This document shows positions 27,693 through 36,162 of a stretch of 64,000 nt of DNA, in pieces. Where the stretch lies: NCBI GenBank assembly GCA_937925605.1, contig CALALV010000002.1:1-64000 (forward strand), read 5' to 3'. Each line of letters starts with the position of its first letter. Position 1 is the stretch's first letter. The notes under the pieces were generated by a model. The model searched no databases and was not told the origin of the DNA. It saw only the letters and a program-made list of their open reading frames with translations. A program made the translations under genes and the position numbers. This stretch comes from an uncultured Woeseia sp. (lineage in GTDB: Bacteria > Pseudomonadota > Gammaproteobacteria > Steroidobacterales > Woeseiaceae).

Positions 27693-28228
27693 TGTCGCCG
27701 GCGCGCGGCCTGCTCGTCGGCCTGTCGCTGCTGCTGGTCGGAGCCTGCGCGGCGACGCCCGCCACGGACCGGGCCGTCACGCACGTGCCGGTGGCCGAAC
27801 TGCGGGGCGGTGCCGGCACGCTGCCCGTCGGCGCGCACCTGTCCACGGGCCAGCCCGACGCGAAGCTGCTCGAGCGCGCCGCCGCGGCAGGCTATGTCGG
27901 TGTCATCGATTTGCGCACGCCCGGCGAGGACCGCGGCTACGACGAGGCTGCCGTCGCCGCGTCGCTGGGCCTCGACTACGTTGCGCTGCCGGTTGCCGGT
28001 CCGGCAGGCGTGACCTTCGACAACGCGGCGGCGCTCGACCGTGCGCTGGCCGGCATGGACGGGCCGGTGCTGTTGCACTGCGCGAGCGGCAACCGGGTCG
28101 GTGCGCTGGTCGCGCTCGGCGCGAAGGCTGGCGGTGCCACGGACGAAGAGGCGCTGGCGGCCGGGCGGGCCGCCGGACTGACCGGCCTCGAGTCCGTCGT
28201 GCGCGAGCGGCTCGCGGCGACGGACTAG
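27692..28228 (+). CDS. Protein tyrosine phosphatase / DUF442 (beta-lactamase hydrolase-like) family lipoprotein
   Basis: 178 aa with a signal peptide and lipobox (LLLVGAC, Cys19). The domain matches the DUF442/BLH phosphatase-like fold: LSTGQPD near the start, VIDLRTPGED, and the active-site loop HCASGNRVGAL, which has C-x4-R as in DUF442/rhodanese-like loops rather than the C-x5-R of classical tyrosine phosphatases. It may act as a phosphatase or sulfurtransferase in the periplasm. Coupled (TGATG) to the preceding lipoprotein gene. Confidence 0.75.
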   Translation: MSPARGLLVGLSLLLVGACAATPATDRAVTHVPVAELRGGAGTLPVGAHLSTGQPDAKLLERAAAAGYVGVIDLRTPGEDRGYDEAAVAASLGLDYVALPVAGPAGVTFDNAAALDRALAGMDGPVLLHCASGNRVGALVALGAKAGGATDEEALAAGRAAGLTGLESVVRERLAATD

Positions 28229-28272
28229 CGAGCGCCGGTCCCGGCGGGGTCCGGGGCGCCGGCGAAAAAAAG

Positions 28273-28295
28273 AAACCCCGCGCAAGGCGGGGTTT
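28273..28295 (-). terminator. Rho-independent terminator of the DUF4397 gene
   Basis: A 9-bp perfect stem (AAACCCCGC / GCGGGGTTT) with a 5-base loop. Read on the minus strand it is followed by TTTCTTTTTTTCG. It lies 27 bases beyond the stop of the minus-strand DUF4397 gene. The stem's own T's may also weakly terminate the plus-strand gene ending at 28228. Confidence 0.88.
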
Positions 28296-28321
28296 CGAGT
28301 CGGATCGAGACGCTCTGACTG

Positions 28322-29689
28322 TTACGGGGCGACGAAGTCGTCCATCAGGATCAGGTTCAGCGGCGCGCCGCCACCCGCTGCGTCGCGGGCAATCGCCGTG
28401 TAGACGCCTCCGCCCTCGATCGTGATCGCGGCCGGGCCGATCGCGGCCGTCTTCGTGCCGGTCGGCGTCACCGTGACCTCGTAGTCACCGGGGTTCAGCG
28501 ACAGGAAGCCGGTGTTGGCCGGGAACGGAATGTTCACCAGCGTCGGCTCGACCGTGTTGATGTCGGTGCCCGGCGCGGTGACGTAGATGTCGACCGGACC
28601 GGCAGCCGGCGAGGCGTGGATGATCCGTACCTTCGACTCGGTCGCAATCGAGCGGCGGTCATCGATGGCCAGGAACGCTGCGATGTTGGCCAGCGTATCG
28701 ACTGCGAGCACGTCGTAGCTGATGCCGGCTTCCAGCGCGAGGTCAACGTCGATCACGGTGACGGTCTGGGTCGGTGCATCGACGACCTTGATGTTGTAGC
28801 TGGCAGCCGGAACGCTCAGGAAGCCGGTGAAATCCGGGAACGCGAGGTCGCTGACCAGCGGGTTGGCGAAATCATCGTTGGCGATGACGTCGACGTTCGG
28901 CGCGTCGGGCGACGCATGCACGACGCGTACGTCGGCCGGCGTGTTGACATCCAGCAGTTCGAACGAGCCCTGGCCGTCCTGCACGATCAGGCTGATCGGC
29001 GCAGCGCCGGTGGTCGTGTTCTCGACGGCCGAGATCAGCAGGTTGGCGCCATCCGCGAGCGTGATCGTACCGGCGTCGTAGGCAACGGCGGTCGGATCGC
29101 CGGCCACCGTGACGCGCAGCTGGTAGTCACCCGCGGTCACGTCGACCGGGCCGAGATCGCCGCCGAACGCAAAAGTGCCTACCGGCGCCTCGGCGGTCAG
29201 GTCCGCGCCCGGCGCGGTAAGGTAGACGTCGACTTCCGGCGCGAGCGGCGCGGCGTGGGCGACGCGCAAGCGGGTCGCGCCGGCCGGCACGGCCGTGTCC
29301 GGCTGGCTCAGGACCAGCGGCTCGATGTTCGCAACGTCACCGATCGCCAGGATGCTGTAGCGCGTGTCGGCCTCGAAGGTCAGGTTGACCGGGCCGATAA
29401 CCGTCGCCGTGCCATCCGGCAGGATGCCGTCGACCGTGATCGTGTACGTGTTGTTCGGCAGCGTCAGGATGCCGGTGCCGACCTTGAAGTCGACGTTGTT
29501 GATGTCGGTGGACGAGACGCTGATGTTGACCGGCGGCGCGTCGGGCGACGCGTGCAGGATCTGCACGGACGCGTTGCCCTGCGGCGCAGGCGGCAGGGGA
29601 TCCTGCACTCGGGGGCCATCGCTGCCGCTGCTGCACGCAGCCAGCGCGAAAAATGCGACTGGAACTAACAGCCGATAAAGAGTGTTCAT
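28322..29689 (-). CDS. DUF4397 repeat lipoprotein
   Basis: 455 aa from the ATG at 29689; lipobox FFALAAC (Cys19). The mature protein contains four DUF4397-type beta repeats, each opening with a similar phrase: VQILHASPDAPPVNI, LRVAHAAPLAPEVDVYL, VRVVHASPDAPNVDV and VRIIHASPAAGPVDIYV. Such proteins are surface or periplasmic beta-rich adhesin-like lipoproteins of unknown function. Leading codons before 29689 are not needed. A strong terminator follows. Confidence 0.9.
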   Translation of the reverse strand: MNTLYRLLVPVAFFALAACSSGSDGPRVQDPLPPAPQGNASVQILHASPDAPPVNISVSSTDINNVDFKVGTGILTLPNNTYTITVDGILPDGTATVIGPVNLTFEADTRYSILAIGDVANIEPLVLSQPDTAVPAGATRLRVAHAAPLAPEVDVYLTAPGADLTAEAPVGTFAFGGDLGPVDVTAGDYQLRVTVAGDPTAVAYDAGTITLADGANLLISAVENTTTGAAPISLIVQDGQGSFELLDVNTPADVRVVHASPDAPNVDVIANDDFANPLVSDLAFPDFTGFLSVPAASYNIKVVDAPTQTVTVIDVDLALEAGISYDVLAVDTLANIAAFLAIDDRRSIATESKVRIIHASPAAGPVDIYVTAPGTDINTVEPTLVNIPFPANTGFLSLNPGDYEVTVTPTGTKTAAIGPAAITIEGGGVYTAIARDAAGGGAPLNLILMDDFVAP

Positions 29690-29829
29690 GAGAAGACCTC
29701 GCATCTTCGGGTTACAGTTGACGCTGCGAAGCATGGCCGGCGCCCGCCGGCAAGTGGTCTCCCCGGATTTTCAGGTTGTAACTCTTCGTAACCCGCAGCG
29801 CAGGTTCCGCAAGGGTCGGCCCACGCGGG

Positions 29830-30729
29830 TCAGCTGAAGAGGTCGGTCCGCGCCGTGCGCGTGATCAGCACGACCGATTCGTGCTTGAGCCGCCGCTCCG
29901 TCGAGATGGCATAGAAGCGCTCCTCGATGGCGTCGGTGCGGCCGATGACGGCCATCCTGTACATGCGGCAGATTTCTTCCTCGATCGCGCTCGGCGCGGC
30001 GAACAGGCCGACGCCGGCCTCGCCGAAGGCCTTGAGCAACGCACTGTCGTCGAATTCGCCGACGATGCGCGGGGTGACGCCTGCGCCCTCGAACCAGTCG
30101 TCGAGCCGCCGGCGCAGCGCGGAGTTCTGGGTCGGCAGCAGCATCGGCGCGCCGTCCAGGCTCTGCGGAAAACGCGACCGGTAACGCCTCGCCCGCGACT
30201 TGCCGTAGAAAAAAGAGGTGTCGCTGCGCCCCAGCAGGTGGTTGTAGGCCTTGACGCCGAGGCCGTCCGGCGCCGGTCGGTCGGACAGCACGAGATCGAG
30301 TCGGTGCACGGCGAGCTCGGAAAGCAGCTGCTCCAGCGATGCCTCGACGCAGCTGACGCGCAGCGGCTGCTCTGCCGTCAGCGCGGGCGCTATGATGCGC
30401 TCGGCGATCAGCTTCGGCATCGAACTGACGACGCCGACGTTCAGCGTCGCCGGGCCGGCAAGCTGATTGCCGCGCACGACGTTCGCGAGTTCCGCGCCCA
30501 CCGAGAAAATCTCGTCCGCGTACTCGAACACGACGCGACCTGTGTCCGAAAGCACGAGCCGCCGACCGACCCGGTCGAATAGCTTCTGACCCACGGCCTG
30601 TTCGAGCAGCTTCAGCTGGCCGCTGATCGTCTGCGGCGTCAGGTGCAGGGCCTCCGAGGCCTTGACGATGCTGCCCTCACGCGCCACCGCCCAGAAATAC
30701 AGCAGGTGGTTGTAGTTGAGATGGCGCAC
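29830..30729 (-). CDS. nhaR: LysR family transcriptional regulator, NhaR-like
   Basis: 299 aa from the GTG at 30729 (RHLNYNHLLYFWAVAREGS). The helix-turn-helix, with SEALHLTPQTISGQLKLLE, and the effector domain, including VGEFDDSALLKAFGEAGVGLFAAP and ERFYAIS, follow E. coli NhaR closely. NhaR activates Na+/H+ antiporter genes in response to Na+. No nhaA is visible, but the nearby divergent cluster encodes Na+-linked transporters, which may be its targets. Confidence 0.88.
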   Translation of the reverse strand: MRHLNYNHLLYFWAVAREGSIVKASEALHLTPQTISGQLKLLEQAVGQKLFDRVGRRLVLSDTGRVVFEYADEIFSVGAELANVVRGNQLAGPATLNVGVVSSMPKLIAERIIAPALTAEQPLRVSCVEASLEQLLSELAVHRLDLVLSDRPAPDGLGVKAYNHLLGRSDTSFFYGKSRARRYRSRFPQSLDGAPMLLPTQNSALRRRLDDWFEGAGVTPRIVGEFDDSALLKAFGEAGVGLFAAPSAIEEEICRMYRMAVIGRTDAIEERFYAISTERRLKHESVVLITRTARTDLFS

Positions 30730-31203
30730 ACGGGCACGATAGCACGCCGAAACGGCACGGCGGACAGTTCGGGATACTCGAACTGTTGCGACGGCGCCCG
30801 GGCCGGAATCGGCAGGGGTGGTGCCGGCGCAGCGCACGGCACAGTATTTCGCGCGCGTACACGCCGTCGAGGCCGCCGAACCGGTCGAGTTCTTTCGCCA
30901 CGCGGTGACGACGTCGACGACCGCGACGGGCCGGCCGACGCGGACCGAAGAGCAGCGCTACCGCGCCATCGATGATCCACGGCTGCGGCGGCGCGTCTCT
31001 CGCGACTCGCCCGGCGTGACCGACAGCGGAGTGCCGGGCAGGCGGTCGTGCCGGCCGGCAAGCGGCGAATCGCGAATGATCGGCGATCTGGTTCGACCAG
31101 AATTTGATACTTCGTAAAAAACGAAAAAGAAGTCAGGTAAGTTCGACTGGTCCGATTTTATTGATCGCGCGACAGTGTTGCAGGCAACACACAGGAGGAT
31201 TCC
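30730..31203. other. 474-bp gap between nhaR and the HPF-like gene
   Basis: No convincing gene is present. Short open frames on either strand lack start signals and recognisable content. The right part, about 31095-31165, is notably A/T-rich (CGTAAAAAACGAAAAAG) compared with its surroundings, so the promoter for the HPF/channel/SbtA cluster probably lies there. No NhaR site can be asserted. Confidence 0.5.
31175..31199 (+). promoter_or_regulatory. Hairpin plus Shine-Dalgarno ahead of the HPF-like gene
   Basis: A perfect 7-bp inverted repeat (GTGTTGC-AG-GCAACAC, 31175-31190) sits directly before a strong AGGAGGA ribosome site (31193-31199), 5 bases from the ATG at 31204. The loop is only 2 bases, so as RNA the stem would be 5-6 bp. 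As DNA it could be an operator. Either would be well placed to control translation or transcription of the gene. Confidence 0.4.
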
Positions 31204-31575
31204 ATGAAGACGACGATCTCTGCGCGCGGGCTGGATCTGTCCGCGGATATCGAAGCGGCGCTGCGCGAGCGCTTCGCGGCGAGCTTCATGCGCTTCCACC
31301 ATGAAATACGCGCTGTCGTCATCCAGATCGAGGATGTGAACGGTCCGAAAGGCGGCCGCGACAAGCGGGTTCGGGCGCTCGTCAGCCTGCGCTGTGGCGA
31401 ACAGATCGTGGCGGACAGCCGGCGCAGCCACGTGCTCGCCGCGATGCATGTCTGCGCGCGCCGCGCCCAGCGCCTCCTGCGCCGCACGCTGCGCCGGCGG
31501 CGACGCTACGAACGCCGCGCGCTGCGGGAACTGAGCACCGCGGGTCCGCCGGTGTCCGACCCGGGTACGGCCTGA
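31204..31575 (+). CDS. HPF/RaiA-like ribosome-associated protein
   Basis: 123 aa. The first 95 residues follow the HPF/RaiA beta-alpha fold, with the characteristic VVIQIEDVNGPKGGRDKRV segment. The tail is very Arg-rich (RRAQRLLRRTLRRRRRYERR), suiting rRNA binding. This short form is common in proteobacteria and is proposed to bind 30S subunits under stress. The next gene, for the Na+ channel, starts 5 bases after the stop, suggesting one operon. Confidence 0.75.
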   Translation: MKTTISARGLDLSADIEAALRERFAASFMRFHHEIRAVVIQIEDVNGPKGGRDKRVRALVSLRCGEQIVADSRRSHVLAAMHVCARRAQRLLRRTLRRRRRYERRALRELSTAGPPVSDPGTA

Positions 31576-31580
31576 CTGCC

Positions 31581-32438
31581 GTGCAGGCCAGTCCGCTGCC
31601 TGGCGCGGAGCCCGCCGCTCCGCGCGCGGGGCTGCGCGCCCGGCTCGCAGCCCTGGTCGAATCGCCGCGCTTCGGCGCCGCGGTGACTGCTGTTATCGTC
31701 GTCAACGCGATCACGCTGGGGCTCGAGACCTCGCCGGCCGCCATGCGGCGCGCCGGCCCGCTGTTGCTCGCGATCGATACGCTCGCGCTGTGGCTGTTCA
31801 GCGCCGAGATACTGCTCAAGTTGTTCGTTTACCGGCTGCGCTTCTTCGCCCGGCCCTGGAACCTGTTCGATTTCGTCATCGTCGCGGTCGCCTGGCTGCC
31901 CTCGGCCGGGGCGCTGTCCGTGCTGCGCGCGCTGCGGGTGCTGCGCGTATTGCGTCTCATCTCGGTCGTGCCGCAGATGCGCACGGTGGTCGGCGCGCTG
32001 TTCCGCGCGCTGCCCGGGATGGGCTCGATCGTGGCGGTCCTCGGGCTGGTCTTCTACGTGGCGGCGGTCATGGCGACCAAGCTGTTCGGCGCCACCCACC
32101 CGCAATGGTTCGGCACGATCGGCGAGTCGATGTACAGTCTGTTCCAGGTGATGACGCTCGAGAGCTGGTCGATGGGCATCGTCCGGCCGGTGATGGAGCA
32201 GCATCCGTACGCGTGGGCGTATTTCGTGCCGTTCATTATCGTGACGAGTTTTACCGTGCTGAACCTGTTCATAGCGCTGATCGTCAATTCGCTGCAGTCC
32301 GTGCACCTGCAAAGCCAGGAGTTCGCCGAGCAGGAGGCGCGGGTCGCCCACGACGAGCGCGAGGCGCTGGCGCGGCAGCTGGAGACGCTGTCGGCGGAAC
32401 TGCGCCAGCTGCGTGACAGCATCGAGAGGAAAACCTGA
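31581..32438 (+). CDS. Voltage-gated sodium channel, NaChBac (BacNav) type
   Basis: 285-aa inner-membrane ion channel with a GTG start. Single 6-TM subunit: S1 about 31-51, S2, S3, and an S4 voltage sensor with repeated Arg every third residue (LRALRVLRVLRLISVV). The pore helix and selectivity filter are TLESWSM at residues 192-198; NaChBac has TLESWAS, so Na+ selectivity is likely. S6 is FIIVTSFTVLNLFIALIVN. The C-terminus is a coiled coil (EQEARVAHDEREALARQLETL), as in BacNav tetramers. It is 5 bases after the HPF-like gene and 2 bases before sbtA. Confidence 0.92.
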   Translation: MQASPLPGAEPAAPRAGLRARLAALVESPRFGAAVTAVIVVNAITLGLETSPAAMRRAGPLLLAIDTLALWLFSAEILLKLFVYRLRFFARPWNLFDFVIVAVAWLPSAGALSVLRALRVLRVLRLISVVPQMRTVVGALFRALPGMGSIVAVLGLVFYVAAVMATKLFGATHPQWFGTIGESMYSLFQVMTLESWSMGIVRPVMEQHPYAWAYFVPFIIVTSFTVLNLFIALIVNSLQSVHLQSQEFAEQEARVAHDEREALARQLETLSAELRQLRDSIERKT

Positions 32439-32440
32439 GC

Positions 32441-33379
32441 GTGGATCCCGTCGTCCTGTTCTTCGTACTCGGGCTCGCGGCCGGGCTCGCGCGTTCCGAT
32501 CTGCGCCTGCCGCCTGCCATCTACGACCTGCTGAGCACGCTGCTGCTGCTGACGATCGGCCTGAAAGGCGGCGTCGAGCTGGCGCGCTCGTCTTTCGGCG
32601 GCCTGCTGCCCCAGGTGCTCGCCGTGCTGGCCATGGGCTTCCTGCTGCCGTTCGTGCTGTACCCGCTGGCCCGCCGTCTCGGCAAGCTGGATCGTCCGAA
32701 TGCCGCCTCGCTCGCGGCGCACTACGGCTCGGTCAGCGTCGCGACCTACGCGGTCGGCGTCGCCTTCCTCGACAGCCGGCAGATCCCGGCGGACAGCCAG
32801 ATGCCGTTGTTCCTCGTGCTGCTCGAGATCCCGGCGATCATGGTCGGCATCTGGCTCGCGCGCGCGGGGCAGGGGGGAGTGCAGCTCGGCAAGCTCGCGC
32901 ACGAGATATTTCTCGGCAAGAGCATCGTGCTGCTGGTCGGCGGGCTGCTGATCGGCTGGGTCGCAGGGCCCGCCGGCGTTTCGTCGATCGAGCCGCTGTT
33001 CTTCGACCTGTTCAAAGGCGTGCTGGCGCTGTTCCTGCTGGAGATGGGGCTGATTGCCGCGAGCCAGGCGCGCGCGATCCGCGCCAACGGCCCCTTCCTG
33101 CTGGCGTTCGGGCTGCTGGTGCCGGTGCCGCTGGCCACGGTCGGCGCGCTGCTCGGCTGGGCGATAGGCCTGAACCCGGGCGGCACGACGCTGCTCGCGG
33201 TGCTGGCCGGCAGCGCGTCCTACATCGCGGCGCCGGCCGCGATCCGCATCGCCGTGCCGCAGGCGAACCCGTCGCTGTCGCTGACGGCCTCGCTCGGCGT
33301 AACCTTCCCGTTCAACATCTTCATCGGCGTGCCGCTGTACTGGCAGCTCGCCACGTTCCTGCACAGCGGGGGAGCCTAG
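32441..33379 (+). CDS. sbtA: Sodium-dependent bicarbonate transporter SbtA
   Basis: 312 aa, about ten TM helices. The N-terminus (LRLPPAIYDLLSTLLLLTIGLKGG), YGSVSVATYAVGVAFL and GSASYIAAPAAIRIAVPQANPSLSL are strongly SbtA-like (formerly DUF897). The family takes up HCO3- with Na+. The following gene encodes an SbtB-type PII protein, supporting the assignment. It begins 2 bases after the Na+ channel gene. Confidence 0.92.
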   Translation: MDPVVLFFVLGLAAGLARSDLRLPPAIYDLLSTLLLLTIGLKGGVELARSSFGGLLPQVLAVLAMGFLLPFVLYPLARRLGKLDRPNAASLAAHYGSVSVATYAVGVAFLDSRQIPADSQMPLFLVLLEIPAIMVGIWLARAGQGGVQLGKLAHEIFLGKSIVLLVGGLLIGWVAGPAGVSSIEPLFFDLFKGVLALFLLEMGLIAASQARAIRANGPFLLAFGLLVPVPLATVGALLGWAIGLNPGGTTLLAVLAGSASYIAAPAAIRIAVPQANPSLSLTASLGVTFPFNIFIGVPLYWQLATFLHSGGA

Positions 33380-33383
33380 CCCG

Positions 33384-33686
33384 ATGGCCGACAATCACCG
33401 CAAGCTCGTCACGATCGTCACCGAGGCGGTGCTCGAGGCCGAGCTTTGCGCCGAACTGAAGCGCCAGGGCGCGCGCGGCTACACGATCAGCAACGCGCGC
33501 GGTTCCGGCGATCGGGGGGTCCGCGACGCCGGCTGGCAGACCAGCAGCAATATCCGGATCGAGGTCGTGTGCACTGCAGAGGTCGCGGAGCGCATCGAGA
33601 CCTGCCTGCGCGAGCGCTTCTTCGAGAGCTACGCGATGATCTCTTTCACGTCCGACGTCGCGGTGCTGCGGCCCGACAAGTTCTGA
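33384..33686 (+). CDS. sbtB: PII-like regulator SbtB
   Basis: 100-aa PII-fold protein. KLVTIVTEAVLEAELCAELKRQGARGYTISNARGSG is the ferredoxin-like core with the T-loop region, and IRIEVVCTAEVAERI covers the B-loop side. SbtB is known to bind cAMP/AMP and inhibit SbtA. It starts 4 bases after sbtA and is the last gene in the cluster. The 214 bases that follow before the kinase gene hold no gene. Confidence 0.9.
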   Translation: MADNHRKLVTIVTEAVLEAELCAELKRQGARGYTISNARGSGDRGVRDAGWQTSSNIRIEVVCTAEVAERIETCLRERFFESYAMISFTSDVAVLRPDKF

Positions 33687-33900
33687 GCGACCCGGCAGCG
33701 ACCCGCAGCCGCCCGGTCAGCGGCTGCTGACGCGCACCGGGTTCGAATCGAGTCCGTCACCGGAGCGTTGCGGCAGGCGCCGCCGGCGAGATCGATGAGC
33801 GGGAACGCGGCCGGGCCGTCCGTCGGGCCAAACGCGCCGTCCGTGCGGGCGGGCACCGCGGCCGGGTTGAAGGGGAGCGCGAGGACGCGGGCGCCGGAGC

Positions 33901-36162
33901 CTAGGTATTCGCGCCGCCGTCGAGGACCCGGCGGACGGCATCGGCCATGACGCCCGCCGAATAGGGTTTGGCCAGCAGGGGATACTGTGCGCGGTCTTCC
34001 CGCTTGGAGTCGAAGCCCGAGGTCATCAGCACGGGCAGGTCGGGCCGCTCGGCGCGGAGCCGGTCCGCCAACTCGTAGCCGTTCATGCCGCCCGGCATTA
34101 CGACGTCCGACAGCAACAGGTCTATCTCATCGGCGCGCTCTGCGAACAGCGCCATCGCCTCCGCCGCGCTGCTCGTTGCCACGACGCGATAGCCGAGTCG
34201 CGCCAGCATTCGGCGGGCGGTGTCGAGCAGGTCCCGTTCGTCGTCGACCAGCAAGATGGTCTCGTCGCCGCCGGCGAGCGTCTGCGGCGGTTCCGTCGCC
34301 GCGGTCGACGCGCTGTCGCCGCTGGACAGGGGCAGGAATATCGTGAATTCGCTCCCGCTGCCCGGAGTCGACGCAAGCCGGATATTGCCGCCGGAGCGTT
34401 CGACGAAGCCGTAGACCTGCGACAGGCCGAGGCCGGTCCCGCGTTGCGCCTCCTTGGTCGTGAAAAACGGTTCGAACAGGCGCTTCTGCACCGCCGGTTC
34501 GATGCCGGTTCCGGTGTCTGCGACCTGCAGGCAGACGAAGCGGCCGCCTGCCATGCCCTCGCGCAGGCTGTCGGAATCGTCCGTCAGCGTCTCGATCCAG
34601 GTGCGCAGGGTCAGTGTGCCTCCGCCCGGCATTGCATCCCGGGCATTGACCGCGAGGTTCAGTAGCGCGTCTTCGAAATCACCGCGGTCGATCCGGACCT
34701 CCGCATCGGCGGCATCGAGTTCAAGCTTTATCTGGATCCGGGGCGTCAGGGAGCGCGCCAGCATGTCGCGCATCTGCGCGATCAGCAGGTCGACACTCTC
34801 GTTGCTGGCGTGAATCGGCGCTTTTCTCGAGAAGCGCAACAGCCTGCCGGTGAGTTCGGATGCCCGATCGACGCTGCGTGCTATCGGCTGCAGGAATTCC
34901 AGCACGGCCGGTTGCCCGGCAAAGTCCAGGCTGGCGAGTTCGAGGTTGCCTTTCATCACCGCAAGGGTGTTGTTGAAGTCGTGAGCGATGCCGCCGGCCA
35001 CCTTGCCCAGCGCATCCATCTTCTGCGCGTGACGCAACTTTTCCTCGGTCTCGCGCGCCCGGGTCACGTCATTGACGATGATCGCGCGATGCGTTGCTTC
35101 GTCCGCACCGGTCTGCACAGGTACGATCGAAACCGTGTACAGGCGCGTTTGCTCGTCGGCCGCATCGAACTCGTAGACGGCGGAGGTGCCCGGGCCGGCC
35201 ATGGCCGAGGCGACGAATTCGCGCAGCGTGCCCGCCTCGCTCCGAGCCGGCCCGACGTTTTCGAACAGCTCGATTATCGACCGCCCCATCATGGACCCGG
35301 CAGGTTGTCCGAGCATGTCTGCAATTGCAGCGTTCTCGTCGACGACCGGCATTGCCGGGCTGCTCGTGTCCACCAGCAGCAGGCCGCTGTCCATGGCGTC
35401 GAGCGCCGCATCGCGAAGCTGCAGGTCTTTCAGCAGCGCGCCTCGTTCCTCGAGCAGCTGCCTGAACATGAGCAACTGCTCGTCGACGGACTGCACCAGG
35501 TTGCCGAGCTCGTCTTCCTGCGATCGCAATGGCTGGACATTCGCGAGCTTGCGGTCGACGCCCGGGCTCACCTGCTTCACCGACTCGACGAGGGCGAGCA
35601 ACGGTCGGGTCAGTGCCGAGTAGAACAACACGCTGAGCGCCAGGGCGAGAAAGACAGCCTTGGCGGCGTCCAGGGCGACGAGCGTGCGCAATGAAGCCAG
35701 GAAGGCGTTCGCCAGCGCGTTCCTGTCAGGCTCGATGACGAGGCTGCCCACCAGCAAGTCGGCACGGCCCTGGCCGTAAAGCGGGATTTCGATGCTGCTG
35801 AGATCGCGATAGGCGAGGTCCTGCAGCCAGGCCGGCGCCCTGGCTTGCTCGGCATTTTCCTGGCTCGCGAGCAGGTCGCCGTTCTCGTCCCGGATGGCGG
35901 CACGGCTTACCTCGGGGGCAATCGCGAGGCCCGTCGTGACGTAGTCGGCAAGGTCTTCGTCCAGCCGGAAGGCCGCGGCAGCCGCGTTGTCCAGGGCAGA
36001 GTCCGCGAGCTGCCGGATGCGGGCTTCCGCCGCCGTGCGCTCGACGCCAAGCGAATACCACGACTGCGCGAGCGTGACGCCGCCGCCCACCACGAGAACC
36101 ACGAGAAAGGTCAGGACTACCTGTTTGACGGTCAGCGATGTCTGACGCAGCAGCTTGCCCAC
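33901..36162 (-). CDS. Hybrid sensor histidine kinase/response regulator
   Basis: 753-aa membrane kinase. TM1 at about 13-33, a periplasmic sensor domain (about 35-170), TM2 (about 172-192), HAMP-like linker, then a PAS domain (about 245-370). The dimerisation/phosphoacceptor motif GGIAHDFNN places the phosphorylated residue at His394. The ATPase domain has NLAVNARDAMPGGG and GTGLGLSQVYGFV. A C-terminal receiver follows, with DDE near its start, phospho-acceptor Asp686 (SDVVMPGG) and a KPYS lysine. It is divergent from a periplasmic binding-protein gene. It may sense a ligand together with that protein, which is inference from context. Confidence 0.93.
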   Translation of the reverse strand: MGKLLRQTSLTVKQVVLTFLVVLVVGGGVTLAQSWYSLGVERTAAEARIRQLADSALDNAAAAAFRLDEDLADYVTTGLAIAPEVSRAAIRDENGDLLASQENAEQARAPAWLQDLAYRDLSSIEIPLYGQGRADLLVGSLVIEPDRNALANAFLASLRTLVALDAAKAVFLALALSVLFYSALTRPLLALVESVKQVSPGVDRKLANVQPLRSQEDELGNLVQSVDEQLLMFRQLLEERGALLKDLQLRDAALDAMDSGLLLVDTSSPAMPVVDENAAIADMLGQPAGSMMGRSIIELFENVGPARSEAGTLREFVASAMAGPGTSAVYEFDAADEQTRLYTVSIVPVQTGADEATHRAIIVNDVTRARETEEKLRHAQKMDALGKVAGGIAHDFNNTLAVMKGNLELASLDFAGQPAVLEFLQPIARSVDRASELTGRLLRFSRKAPIHASNESVDLLIAQMRDMLARSLTPRIQIKLELDAADAEVRIDRGDFEDALLNLAVNARDAMPGGGTLTLRTWIETLTDDSDSLREGMAGGRFVCLQVADTGTGIEPAVQKRLFEPFFTTKEAQRGTGLGLSQVYGFVERSGGNIRLASTPGSGSEFTIFLPLSSGDSASTAATEPPQTLAGGDETILLVDDERDLLDTARRMLARLGYRVVATSSAAEAMALFAERADEIDLLLSDVVMPGGMNGYELADRLRAERPDLPVLMTSGFDSKREDRAQYPLLAKPYSAGVMADAVRRVLDGGANT

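Noticed and set aside
30958..31449. A minus-strand 163-codon frame over the HPF-like gene and its leader
   Set aside because: It is antisense to the HPF/RaiA-like sequence and has no start signal or domain.
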